Positions 1 through 5,533 of a stretch of 8,155 nt of DNA are shown piece after piece; within the stretch, counting starts at the first letter, position 1, and the number at the start of each line of letters is the position of its first letter. Source of the DNA: Blautia sp. (GTDB lineage Bacteria; Bacillota; Clostridia; Lachnospirales; Lachnospiraceae); NCBI GenBank assembly GCA_017515945.1, contig JAFWDX010000154.1, forward strand, positions 1 through 8,155, given 5' to 3'. The notes below the pieces were generated by a model, which was not told where the DNA came from, made no database searches, and saw only the letters and a list, made by a program, of their open reading frames with translations. The position numbers and the translations under genes are program-made.

Positions 1-1
1 C

Positions 2-358
2 TTAGGGGAAGAGTGCGTGCTGACCAAGGGACTCGACGGATGCCTCTCCATTTATCCGATCAAGGCGTGGGAGGCCTTTGAGGATAAGTTGAGAACGCTG
101 CCTCTGACAGACAAAAATGCCAGAACCTTTACGCGTTTCTTTGTAGCCGGAGCCTGCGCATGCGAACTGGACAAGCAGGGGAGAATTCTCGTACCATCAA
201 CATTACGGGAATTTGCTGGTCTGGAAAAAGATGTGGTCCTGACAGGTTATCTGGACCGGATTGAGATCTGGAGCAAAGAGGCATGGACCAAAAACTGCGA
301 TTTCACGGATATGGACGCTGTTGCCCAGAGTATGCTGGACATGGGGATCACGATCTGA
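2..358 (+). CDS. mraZ: MraZ, transcriptional regulator of the dcw cluster (5' partial)
   Basis: The frame is already open at the left edge ([14 protein letters not shown]...), so the N-terminal part of about 25 residues is outside the window; the visible GTG at 17 is an internal Val codon, not a start. MraZ proteins are about 140 residues and consist of two AbrB-like/MraZ domains that form a ring-shaped DNA-binding oligomer. The first half ends in [17 protein letters not shown]. The second half carries the family DxxxR signature as [11 protein letters not shown], followed by [12 protein letters not shown] and an IEIWSKEAW segment. In other bacteria MraZ binds repeats upstream of its own gene and controls the cluster; that promoter would lie to the left and cannot be seen. 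The stop is TGA 356-358, and rsmH follows after 41 bp. Identification is very secure from the motifs and the position before rsmH. Confidence 0.95.
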   Translation, partial: LGEECVLTKGLDGCLSIYPIKAWEAFEDKLRTLPLTDKNARTFTRFFVAGACACELDKQGRILVPSTLREFAGLEKDVVLTGYLDRIEIWSKEAWTKNCDFTDMDAVAQSMLDMGITI

Positions 359-399
359 GACGCAGGGAATGGCCGGAAAAACTTCCACAGGAGAGATTG

Positions 400-1339
400 A
401 TGGAATTCAAACACAAATCAGTATTGCTGGAGGAAACCATCCAGGGTTTGCATATCCGCCCTGACGGCATCTATGTGGACGGGACTCTGGGAGGGGCTGG
501 ACATGGCGCACAGATATGTGCAAGACTTTCTGCCCAGGGGAGATTTATAGGTATAGATCAGGACCAGGACGCGATAGTTGCTGCGAGTGAACGGCTTGCC
601 GCCTGGAAGCAGGCGGTGATCATTCGCAGCAATTATTGTTACATGGTCCAAAAGCTTGCCGGGATCGGGATCAGGCAGGTGGACGGGATCCTGCTGGATC
701 TGGGTGTTTCTTCATATCAGCTTGATGAAGAGCAGAGAGGCTTCACATACCGCGTGGATGAGCCCCTGGATATGCGGATGGACCGCAGCCAGGATCGGAC
801 TGCGGCGGATATCGTCAATGGCTATTCAGTTCAGGAGCTTACGAGGATATTAAGGGATTACGGTGAGGAACGTTACGCACCGGCTATTGCCAGAGGCATC
901 GTTGCTGCCAGGGAAAAGGCCCCGCTCACCAGCACCGGCCAGCTTTGAGGTTATCCGATCAAGCGTGCCGCGCAAGATGCTTGCTGCGCCTGGCCATCCG
1001 GCCAAACGCACATTTCAGGCGATCCGGATCGAACTGAACCGCGAACTGGAAGTCCTTGAAACATCCCTGGACGGGATGATCGATCTGCTTTCGCCAGGGG
1101 GCAGGCTTTGCATTATCACTTTTCATTCTCTGGAAGACCGTATCGTCAAGAACGCCTTCCGCAGAAATGAAAATCCATGTATATGTCCGCCGGATTTCCC
1201 GGTATGTACCTGTGGGAGAGTATCCAAAGGACGGGTGATCACCCGCAGGCCGATCCTTCCTTCGGCGGAGGAGATGGAGTCAAATCCCCGCTCAAAAAGC
1301 GCCAAGCTTCGCATATTTGAAAAAGTCTTTGAAAAGTGA
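400..1339 (+). pseudogene. rsmH: RsmH (MraW), 16S rRNA m4C1402 N4-methyltransferase, interrupted by a frameshift
   Basis: RsmH uses S-adenosylmethionine to methylate the N4 of C1402 in 16S rRNA. The start at ATG 400 is set by AGGAGAG at 389-395 and gives [14 protein letters not shown], the family N-terminus. Frame 1 then shows the SAM-binding region ([21 protein letters not shown]) and [13 protein letters not shown]...DMRMD, but it ends at TGA 946-948 after 182 codons. The rest of the protein continues without loss in frame 2 from GAG 947: [34 protein letters not shown], the Cys-rich [13 protein letters not shown] and [13 protein letters not shown], to TGA 1337-1339. Together 182 + 130 residues match the usual length of about 310. 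The intact second half suggests a very recent mutation, a sequencing error or recoding. Without frame correction the product lacks conserved C-terminal segments and should be inactive. The stop lies in an eroded copy of the intergenic repeat. Confidence 0.93.
940..949 (+). other. Frameshift point in rsmH (CAG CTT TGA G)
   Basis: Frame 1 reads ...TSTGQL then TGA at 946-948; frame 2 reads GAG GTT ATC CGA (EVIR) from 947. Relatives typically have T-G-x-L-x-E-x-I here, with one residue between L and E. A loss of two T's from an original CTTTTTGAG (Q-L-F-E-V-I) would restore that spacing, whereas a +1 slip at CTT would give Q-L-E-V-I, one residue short. CTT TGA is also the slip motif of the prfB programmed +1 frameshift, but no Shine-Dalgarno-like stimulator lies just upstream (CACCGGCCAG). 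Confidence 0.85.
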
Positions 1340-1363
1340 AGGAGCTTGTGACTGGATAGATAC
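1336..1363 (+). repeat. Eroded copy (A) of the intergenic palindromic repeat
   Basis: Positions 1336-1354 are identical over 19 bp to the core of the 34-bp element seen at 4250-4283 and 5438-5471 (GTGAAGGAGC then TTGTGACTG). The outer ends have decayed: the left GTAACT is absent and the right AACAGTTAC reads GATAGATAC. A possible relic of the target duplication is TGAAAAG at 1330-1336 against GGAAAAGA at 1364-1371; a deletion of about 8 bp at the left end would explain this arrangement. The rsmH stop codon (1337-1339) lies inside this copy, so the insertion may have reset the end of rsmH. Orientation is the same as in the other copies. Confidence 0.75.
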
Positions 1364-1410
1364 GGAAAAGAGTGAGCGATTACGCGGGACTTGACAGAAT
1401 GGAGTATTAT

Positions 1411-1995
1411 ATGGCACAATCAGCCGGAATGGGATATGGAAGAAACGGAGTCCGCAACGGATACAGAACGGATGCGGCTCCTGCATATTATACAGAAGGA
1501 AATACCGCGAGAAATGAACTCGCCTATGAAGAGGACGGACTTTCTTATATTCCCGTACAGCCTTCACCGGACAGGGGCAGTGTAAGGCCCCGTACCGTAA
1601 AGATGACCCGCGGGTCAGTCCGGCCTGTCCGCACAGCCAGCCTCCGGACCCAGCGCAACAGGGCCAAAGCTCTCAGTACGAGCCTGGGCTTTGTGCTGTT
1701 CCTGGCAGTGATCATGTCGGCTGTCATTTTTTTCTGTGTGCAGTACATCAGGCTGAAATCCGAGTACACCGCCCGGATCGCGGATGTCGCCGTGCTCGAA
1801 GAGGAGCTGGCGCAGCTCAAGGAGGATAATGACGCTGTATACGCACAGGTGGTTTCCAATGTGGATCTGGATCAGGTCAAAAAGATCGCAGTGGGCAGAC
1901 TGGGGATGAAATATCCCGAGGACAGTCAGAAGCAGACCTATACCACATCCGAGGGAACCGGCTTTGTGCGCCAGTATCAGGACCTGCCGGGTTGA
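1411..1995 (+). CDS. ftsL: FtsL-like septum formation protein
   Basis: A small bitopic divisome protein which, in the FtsQ-FtsL-FtsB/DivIC complex, activates septal peptidoglycan synthesis. With the start at ATG 1411 it has 194 residues: a cytoplasmic, basic, Tyr/Arg/Gly-rich N-terminal part of about 90 residues with an RGSVRP motif repeated twice, one membrane segment at about 92-113 (LGFVLFLAVIMSAVIFFCVQ), then a heptad-rich coiled coil (VLEEELAQLKEDNDAVYAQV) and a short region with the FtsL-type ending VKKIAVGRLGMKYPEDSQ. The start at 1411 has GGAG at 1401-1404 at good spacing; in-frame alternatives are ATG 1399 and GTG 1372, both with weaker sites. The long N-terminal cytoplasmic part is more than the minimal family needs. 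Assignment relies on topology, the C-terminal motif and the position between rsmH and the PBP, since FtsL sequences diverge strongly. Confidence 0.88.
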   Translation: MAQSAGMGYGRNGVRNGYRTDAAPAYYTEGNTARNELAYEEDGLSYIPVQPSPDRGSVRPRTVKMTRGSVRPVRTASLRTQRNRAKALSTSLGFVLFLAVIMSAVIFFCVQYIRLKSEYTARIADVAVLEEELAQLKEDNDAVYAQVVSNVDLDQVKKIAVGRLGMKYPEDSQKQTYTTSEGTGFVRQYQDLPG

Positions 1996-1997
1996 AA

Positions 1998-2012
1998 GAG
2001 GGGGACGATTTG
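1998..2012 (+). promoter_or_regulatory. Ribosome binding site and TTG start of the PBP gene
   Basis: GAGGGGG at 1998-2004, a 5-bp spacer and TTG at 2010-2012 make a strong site. It favours TTG 2010 over the TTG at 1992, which overlaps the end of ftsL and has no purine-rich site before it. The gap from the ftsL stop to this start is 14 bp, so the two genes are probably translated from one message. Confidence 0.75.
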
Positions 2013-4247
2013 GCTTCAGACAGTATAAGAACGAGAAAAAAACCGATACGGAAGATCCATCCGGTCATGAGACAGAAGCTGGCGGCACTGTTTGCAGTTG
2101 TGCTGCTGGCTTTCGTTGGTTTGGCGGCCAGAGTGACCTATATCAATGCCAAAAGCGGAGATAAATATAAAAAGCAGGTGCTCAGTCAGGCCCAGTCCAA
2201 GTATGAGAGCCGTGTTATGCCCGCCAGACGCGGAGATATTTATGACCGTAACGGTAATATACTCGCAACCAGCAATAAGGTATATAATGTCATCCTGGAC
2301 TGCAGGCTGGTGAACGAGACAAAGGAATATATCGAACCCACCGTCCGCGCGCTGGTCAGCTGCCTGGGGATCGAAGAGAGCCGGATCCGTACGCTGCTCG
2401 GCAGCGAATCCACTGGCCAAAGCCAGTACCAGATCCTAAAGTCCAAGATTTCCATGGAGGAAAAAAAGGCTTTTGACGATTATACCAATCCGGGTCCGGA
2501 AAGCGGCCTGAGTGAAACAGAAATAGAAGAACGGGCACTTGTCCAGGGCGTGTGGTTTGAAGAGGACTATCTGAGGGCCTATCCTTATAACGATCTTGCC
2601 TGTGATACGATCGGGTTCACCTATAACCGGGATACGGCAGACTGCGGACTGGAAGGCTTTTATAACAATATCCTGACAGGTGTGGACGGCCGTCAGTATG
2701 GCTATTTCAATAATAACGCCGATGTTGAGCAGACGATCATCGCCCCGACGAATGGCAGCAGTATACAGACAACGCTGGATGCCGGGATACAGCAGATCGT
2801 CCAGAAATATGTCAATGCTTTTAATGAGGTGCTCGGTGCGGAGCATGTGGGCGTGATCGTAGAGCAGCCGGAGACCGGAGAGATCCTGGCCATGGACGGC
2901 GGGGACCGTTACGACCTTAATGATCCATGGGATCTGTCCATGGTGTATACAGAAAAAGAGCTTGAGGAGCTCACAAAGGATGCGGAGACAGAGCTGAAAA
3001 CGCTTACAGGCGTCTGGAGCAATTATTGTGTGTCAGATGCCTTTGAACCGGGATCGGTCGTGAAACCGGTCGTCATGGCCGCAGCACTTGAAAAGGGAAA
3101 AATAGCTACCAGCGACACGTTTACCTGTGATGGATACGAGATCTTTGGGGCCAATTCTGATACAATGATCCGGTGTGCCGTATATCCGGATGCACACGGT
3201 GTGGAAACACTGGCCGATATCATCGCAAATTCATGTAATGACGGTATGATGCAGATTGCCTCAAAGATGGGGATCGAACAGTTCCTCAAATCGCAAAGCG
3301 TGTTCAACTTCGGTTCCCGTACCGGGATCGATCTGCCGAATGAAGGAACCGGGATCATTCATACGGCTGAGACCATGGGAGAAACAGAGCTGGCCAGCTC
3401 TTCTTTCGGGCAGGGCTTTACCTGTACCATGATCCAGGCTGTCAATTCCGTATGTTCTGTGATCAATGGCGGGTATTATTATCTGCCTCATCTGGTCACG
3501 GCGGTAAAGGATCCGGGTGGCGCCACAATCCGTACTTACATGCCGACTCTGCTCAAACAGACGATCTCAGGCAATATATCTGATGATATACGCAAATATA
3601 TGGAGGCAAGCACGATCTACGGTACCAGCCAGAAGGTGCGTCTCAACGGATACAGCGTCGGGGGAAAGACCGGTACCGCAGAAAAGCTTCCCAGAGGAAA
3701 CAAAAAATACCTGGTTTCCTTCGTTGGTTTTGCCCCGGTCGAGGATCCGGCAGTGGTCATATATGTTGTGGTCGATGAACCCCACGTGGAGGATCAGGCA
3801 AGCAGTGCGTATCCCCAGTACATCGCCCAGGGTATTCTGAGCGAGGTGCTGCCTTATCTGGGCGTAACGCCGGATGAACCGGACGAAGGTCCCGTAGAAT
3901 ATACAGAACTCTGGGAAGGGTTTTCCGGACACCTGCCGGCCTCAGTCAACGGCAGAGTCGATGATTATGGCAGACTGATCGATGAAGAGGGCTATCTCAT
4001 CGACTGGGACGGCAGACATATCGATGAAGACGGGTACCTGCTGGATGAGGACGGTATTTATCTGTTGGATGAGAACGGAAATTATATAAAATCCACGAAC
4101 CTCTATGGCATTGACGGTAGCTCCGTGATGCCGGAAGCAATTTCTGATCTGACGGTCCCTGAGCCGCTTACGGATTCATCAGAACCGCTGACCGGTAATA
4201 ATGCGGAATCGGAAGGCATTACAAACGAAGAAGCCGGTATTGAATAA
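2010..4247 (+). CDS. ftsI: Class B penicillin-binding protein (septal transpeptidase, FtsI/PbpB/SpoVD type)
   Basis: A D,D-transpeptidase that cross-links septal peptidoglycan outside the membrane. The 745 residues from TTG 2010 comprise a basic cytoplasmic leader, one membrane anchor at about 24-44 (LAALFAVVLLAFVGLAARVT), the dimerisation/pedestal domain (PARRGDIYDRNGNILA, AYPYNDLACDTIGFT, GLEGFYNNILTGVDG) and the transpeptidase domain. Its active-site motifs are intact: SVVK at 349-352 (Ser349 nucleophile, in FEPGSVVKP), SCN at 408-410 and KTG at 553-555. From about residue 619 the domain gives way to an acidic tail of about 125 residues with no PASTA domain. The tail holds a run of D-x-D/E-G repeats and ends in a Ser/Glu/Thr-rich stretch. 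The stop TAA 4245-4247 lies inside an 8-bp target duplication of a MITE-like insertion. Whether it serves vegetative division or sporulation (SpoVD) cannot be told; as the only PBP next to ftsL here, division is the simpler reading. Confidence 0.95.
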   Translation: MASDSIRTRKKPIRKIHPVMRQKLAALFAVVLLAFVGLAARVTYINAKSGDKYKKQVLSQAQSKYESRVMPARRGDIYDRNGNILATSNKVYNVILDCRLVNETKEYIEPTVRALVSCLGIEESRIRTLLGSESTGQSQYQILKSKISMEEKKAFDDYTNPGPESGLSETEIEERALVQGVWFEEDYLRAYPYNDLACDTIGFTYNRDTADCGLEGFYNNILTGVDGRQYGYFNNNADVEQTIIAPTNGSSIQTTLDAGIQQIVQKYVNAFNEVLGAEHVGVIVEQPETGEILAMDGGDRYDLNDPWDLSMVYTEKELEELTKDAETELKTLTGVWSNYCVSDAFEPGSVVKPVVMAAALEKGKIATSDTFTCDGYEIFGANSDTMIRCAVYPDAHGVETLADIIANSCNDGMMQIASKMGIEQFLKSQSVFNFGSRTGIDLPNEGTGIIHTAETMGETELASSSFGQGFTCTMIQAVNSVCSVINGGYYYLPHLVTAVKDPGGATIRTYMPTLLKQTISGNISDDIRKYMEASTIYGTSQKVRLNGYSVGGKTGTAEKLPRGNKKYLVSFVGFAPVEDPAVVIYVVVDEPHVEDQASSAYPQYIAQGILSEVLPYLGVTPDEPDEGPVEYTELWEGFSGHLPASVNGRVDDYGRLIDEEGYLIDWDGRHIDEDGYLLDEDGIYLLDENGNYIKSTNLYGIDGSSVMPEAISDLTVPEPLTDSSEPLTGNNAESEGITNEEAGIE
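3960..4088 (+). repeat. Acidic 7-8-residue repeats in the PBP C-terminal tail
   Basis: Six consecutive units read DDYGRLI, DEEGYLI, DWDGRHI, DEDGYLL, DEDGIYLL and DENGNYI: a D-x-D/E-G-x-[LYH]-[IL] pattern in an extracytoplasmic tail beyond the catalytic domain. The codons differ between units, so this is an old protein repeat and not a fresh DNA duplication. The last unit resembles the YDKNGNYVG segment in the tail of FtsQ encoded 3.7 kb downstream. The pattern alternates turn-forming Asp/Gly with hydrophobic or Tyr residues; it might bind cations or wall polymer, which is inference only. Confidence 0.8.
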
Positions 4248-4249
4248 GG

Positions 4250-4283
4250 GTAACTGTGAAGGAGCTTGTGACTGAACAGTTAC
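4250..4283 (+). mobile_element. 34-bp MITE-like insertion (copy B) between the PBP gene and mraY
   Basis: The element starts GTAACTGTGAAGGAGC and ends TTGTGACTGAACAGTTAC. Its outer 8 bp are inverted repeats (GTAACTGT / ACAGTTAC), and it is flanked directly by a perfect 8-bp duplication, GAATAAGG at 4242-4249 and 4284-4291. The PBP stop codon TAA (4245-4247) lies inside the left duplication and so was kept on insertion. The sequence is identical to 5438-5471. It has no coding capacity for a transposase and must have been moved in trans, if it moved as a transposon. It contains AAGGAG, 3 bp, then GTG (4268), in frame with mraY. Confidence 0.9.
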
Positions 4284-4327
4284 GAATAAGGCATCTGGTT
4301 ATATGCAAAAAAGGAGAACGATACGTT

Positions 4328-5284
4328 ATGGTAACACATACTTTGCTGGCTGCGCTGATCGCTTTCGGACTGAGCGCGGTGCAGGCCCCTTTTGTCATCC
4401 CCTTCCTGAGAAAACTCAAAATGGGACAGACGGAAAGGGAAGAGGGCGTGCAGGCGCATCTTAAAAAAGCGGGAACCCCGACTATGGGCGGCATCATGAT
4501 CCTGGCTGCTTTTGTGATCACCTGCCTGTTTTTTGTAAAGGATTATCCGAGGATCCTGCCGGTGCTGATCCTGACTGCAGGATTTGGCCTGATCGGGTTT
4601 CTGGACGATTACCTTAAGGTTGTGCTGAGGCGTTCTGACGGCCTTCTTGCATGGCAGAAGCTCCTGCTGCAGATCCTGGTGACCGGCGCGTTTGCATTTG
4701 CCTGCCTCAGTCAGAATGAGATCGGGCTGGATATGAGGGTGCCTTTTACCCATGGGTTCTTTGCTGATCCGGGTATCCTGACGGTTCCGATCCTCTTCTT
4801 TGCAGTTATCGGAACGGTCAACGGGGTCAATTTTACCGATGGACTGGATGGCCTGGCCTCCACTGTGACGATCGTCGTCGCCCTGTTTTTTGTCGCGGCG
4901 TCGATCATTCTGGGAGCACCGGTGAGCCCCATGCCGGCAGCGGCAGCAGGCGCACTGATGGGTTTTGTACTCTTTAATGCATATCCGGCGCGCATTTTTA
5001 TGGGCGATACAGGTTCTCTGGCTTTGGGCGGATTTGTGGCCGGTACAGCCTATGTACTGGAACTGCCGTTGTTTATACCGATCGTTGGGCTGATCTACCT
5101 GGTGGAGGTCCTGTCTGTTATGATCCAGGTATCATATTTTAAAGCGACCGGTGGTAAAAGGATCTTCAAAATGGCACCGATCCATCATCATTTTGAATTG
5201 TGCGGCTGGTCCGAGACCAGGATCGTCGCTGTTTTTGCAGTGGTCACGGCTGTGTGCGCGATGATCGGCCTTTTAGGTCTGTGA
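4328..5284 (+). CDS. mraY: MraY, phospho-N-acetylmuramoyl-pentapeptide-transferase
   Basis: An integral membrane enzyme that transfers phospho-MurNAc-pentapeptide from UDP to undecaprenyl phosphate, making lipid I. The 318 residues are the usual length, with many hydrophobic segments. Family motifs appear in order: GTPTMGGIMI, GFLDDYLKV (catalytic-site Asp pair), NFTDGLDGLA, FMGDTGSLALGG and, near the C-terminus, IHHHFELCGW (HHH motif). The start at ATG 4328 (MVTHTLLAAL) is preceded by AAGGAG at 4311-4316, 11 bp away. The frame is open further upstream to GTG 4256/4268 inside the MITE-like insertion, but that extension (MTEQLRIRHLVICKKGERYV) is not MraY-like and comes partly from mobile DNA. 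A terminator-like hairpin follows the stop. Confidence 0.97.
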   Translation: MVTHTLLAALIAFGLSAVQAPFVIPFLRKLKMGQTEREEGVQAHLKKAGTPTMGGIMILAAFVITCLFFVKDYPRILPVLILTAGFGLIGFLDDYLKVVLRRSDGLLAWQKLLLQILVTGAFAFACLSQNEIGLDMRVPFTHGFFADPGILTVPILFFAVIGTVNGVNFTDGLDGLASTVTIVVALFFVAASIILGAPVSPMPAAAAGALMGFVLFNAYPARIFMGDTGSLALGGFVAGTAYVLELPLFIPIVGLIYLVEVLSVMIQVSYFKATGGKRIFKMAPIHHHFELCGWSETRIVAVFAVVTAVCAMIGLLGL

Positions 5285-5287
5285 CCT

Positions 5288-5326
5288 GCGCAAAGGAGCG
5301 ATCCTTTCGCGTATATTTGTTTTATA
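5288..5326 (+). terminator. Terminator-like hairpin after mraY
   Basis: GCGCAAAGGA (5288-5297), loop GCGA, then TCCTTTCGC (5302-5310): 9 base pairs with one bulged C at 5291, followed by the T-rich TATATTTGTTTTATA. The T-tract is interrupted by A and G, so strength is uncertain; it could be an attenuator rather than a full stop. The MITE-like element has inserted inside this T-rich tract: its left target duplication is 5319-5326. Confidence 0.55.
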
Positions 5327-5341
5327 GTAACTGTTCAGTCA

Positions 5342-5366
5342 GCACCTCGCATTTACTGCGAGGTGC
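5342..5366. repeat. Perfect hairpin 1 inside the 145-bp element
   Basis: GCACCTCGCA (5342-5351), loop TTTAC, TGCGAGGTGC (5357-5366): a 10-bp perfect stem directly adjoining the left terminal repeat. It may act at DNA level (cruciform or single-strand hairpin) or in the transcript. Confidence 0.85.
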
Positions 5367-5390
5367 GTGGAGCAAAAGACGAACAGCCAG

Positions 5391-5435
5391 GGCCAGGCGC
5401 ACTTCCAATGCGACGAAAGGAGCCTGCGCCTGGCC
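5391..5435. repeat. Perfect hairpin 2 inside the 145-bp element
   Basis: GGCCAGGCGCA (5391-5401) pairs with TGCGCCTGGCC (5425-5435): an 11-bp GC-rich perfect stem with a 23-nt loop. In RNA it would be very stable. No T-tract follows, so it is not an intrinsic terminator. Confidence 0.85.
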
Positions 5436-5437
5436 TC

Positions 5438-5471
5438 GTAACTGTGAAGGAGCTTGTGACTGAACAGTTAC
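5438..5471 (+). repeat. 34-bp repeat nested at the right end of copy C
   Basis: Identical over 34 bp to the stand-alone element at 4250-4283. It has GTAACTGT/ACAGTTAC ends but no target duplication of its own at the left boundary (5437 side); the duplication encloses the whole 145-bp unit. This suggests that the 34-mer is either a deletion product of larger elements or an element end that became mobile alone. Confidence 0.88.
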
Positions 5472-5481
5472 GTTTTATAAT
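5454..5481 (+). promoter_or_regulatory. Candidate sigma-A promoter at the right edge of the MITE, upstream of murD
   Basis: -35 TTGTGA (5454-5459, 4 of 6 consensus), a 16-bp spacer and -10 TATAAT (5476-5481, 6 of 6). The -35 box lies in the element; the -10 box is formed by the target duplication GTTTTATA plus host AT. Before insertion the same TATAAT had no recognisable -35 in place. It would start transcription about 60 bp upstream of murD, downstream of the terminator-like hairpin. Confidence 0.5.
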
Positions 5482-5499
5482 TGTAAATCAAGAAGGGAA

Positions 5500-5533
5500 G
5501 TAACTGCGAAGTAGCTTATGACTGAACAGTTAC
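5500..5533 (+). mobile_element. 34-bp MITE-like insertion (copy D) just upstream of murD
   Basis: A diverged copy of the 34-mer with three substitutions (GTAACTGC start, AAGTAG for AAGGAG, TTATGA for TTGTGA) and an intact right end CTGAACAGTTAC. It is flanked by a perfect 8-bp duplication, GAAGGGAA at 5492-5499 and 5534-5541. The right duplication is the ribosome binding site of murD, so insertion copied the site and left murD translation possible. Confidence 0.88.

Larger units (their letters stand above)
5327..5471 (+). mobile_element. 145-bp MITE-like element (copy C) between mraY and murD
   Basis: The terminal inverted repeats are perfect over 15 bp: GTAACTGTTCAGTCA at 5327-5341 and TGACTGAACAGTTAC at 5457-5471. 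The element is flanked by a perfect 8-bp duplication, GTTTTATA at 5319-5326 and 5472-5479. Inside are two perfect hairpins (5342-5366 and 5391-5435), and its right end is a full copy of the 34-bp repeat (5438-5471). No protein of its own is visible. GTAA termini and 8-bp duplications are features of the IS66 family (and 8-bp duplications occur in IS6 and IS256 families), so an IS66-like transposase acting in trans is a reasonable but unproven guess. Confidence 0.9.

Noticed and set aside
283..399. RsmH start within mraZ at ATG 283
   Set aside because: The upstream part is the mraZ sequence read in another frame; ATG 400 has a good ribosome binding site and the conserved [12 protein letters not shown] start.
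940..949. Programmed +1 frameshift of the prfB kind in rsmH
   Set aside because: The slip core CTT TGA is present, but there is no Shine-Dalgarno-like stimulator at the needed distance, and the +1 product would lack one residue relative to the family. Kept only as a minor alternative to a 2-nt loss or a sequence error.
3567..3932. Minus-strand open frame of 121 codons opposite the PBP gene
   Set aside because: It lies fully opposite the transpeptidase coding sequence with its KTG motif; no recognisable protein and no start signal.
4256..4327. Longer MraY starting at GTG 4256 or 4268
   Set aside because: The extra N-terminus is encoded in the insertion and its flank and does not look like MraY; ATG 4328 with AAGGAG upstream gives the family N-terminus.
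5391..5435. Intrinsic terminator at the GC-rich hairpin 2
   Set aside because: No T-run follows the stem; the hairpin is part of the mobile element.
5200..5463. Small + strand open frame across the mraY end and the 145-bp element
   Set aside because: It runs over the mraY C-terminus out of frame and through hairpin DNA; no ribosome binding site or family resemblance.
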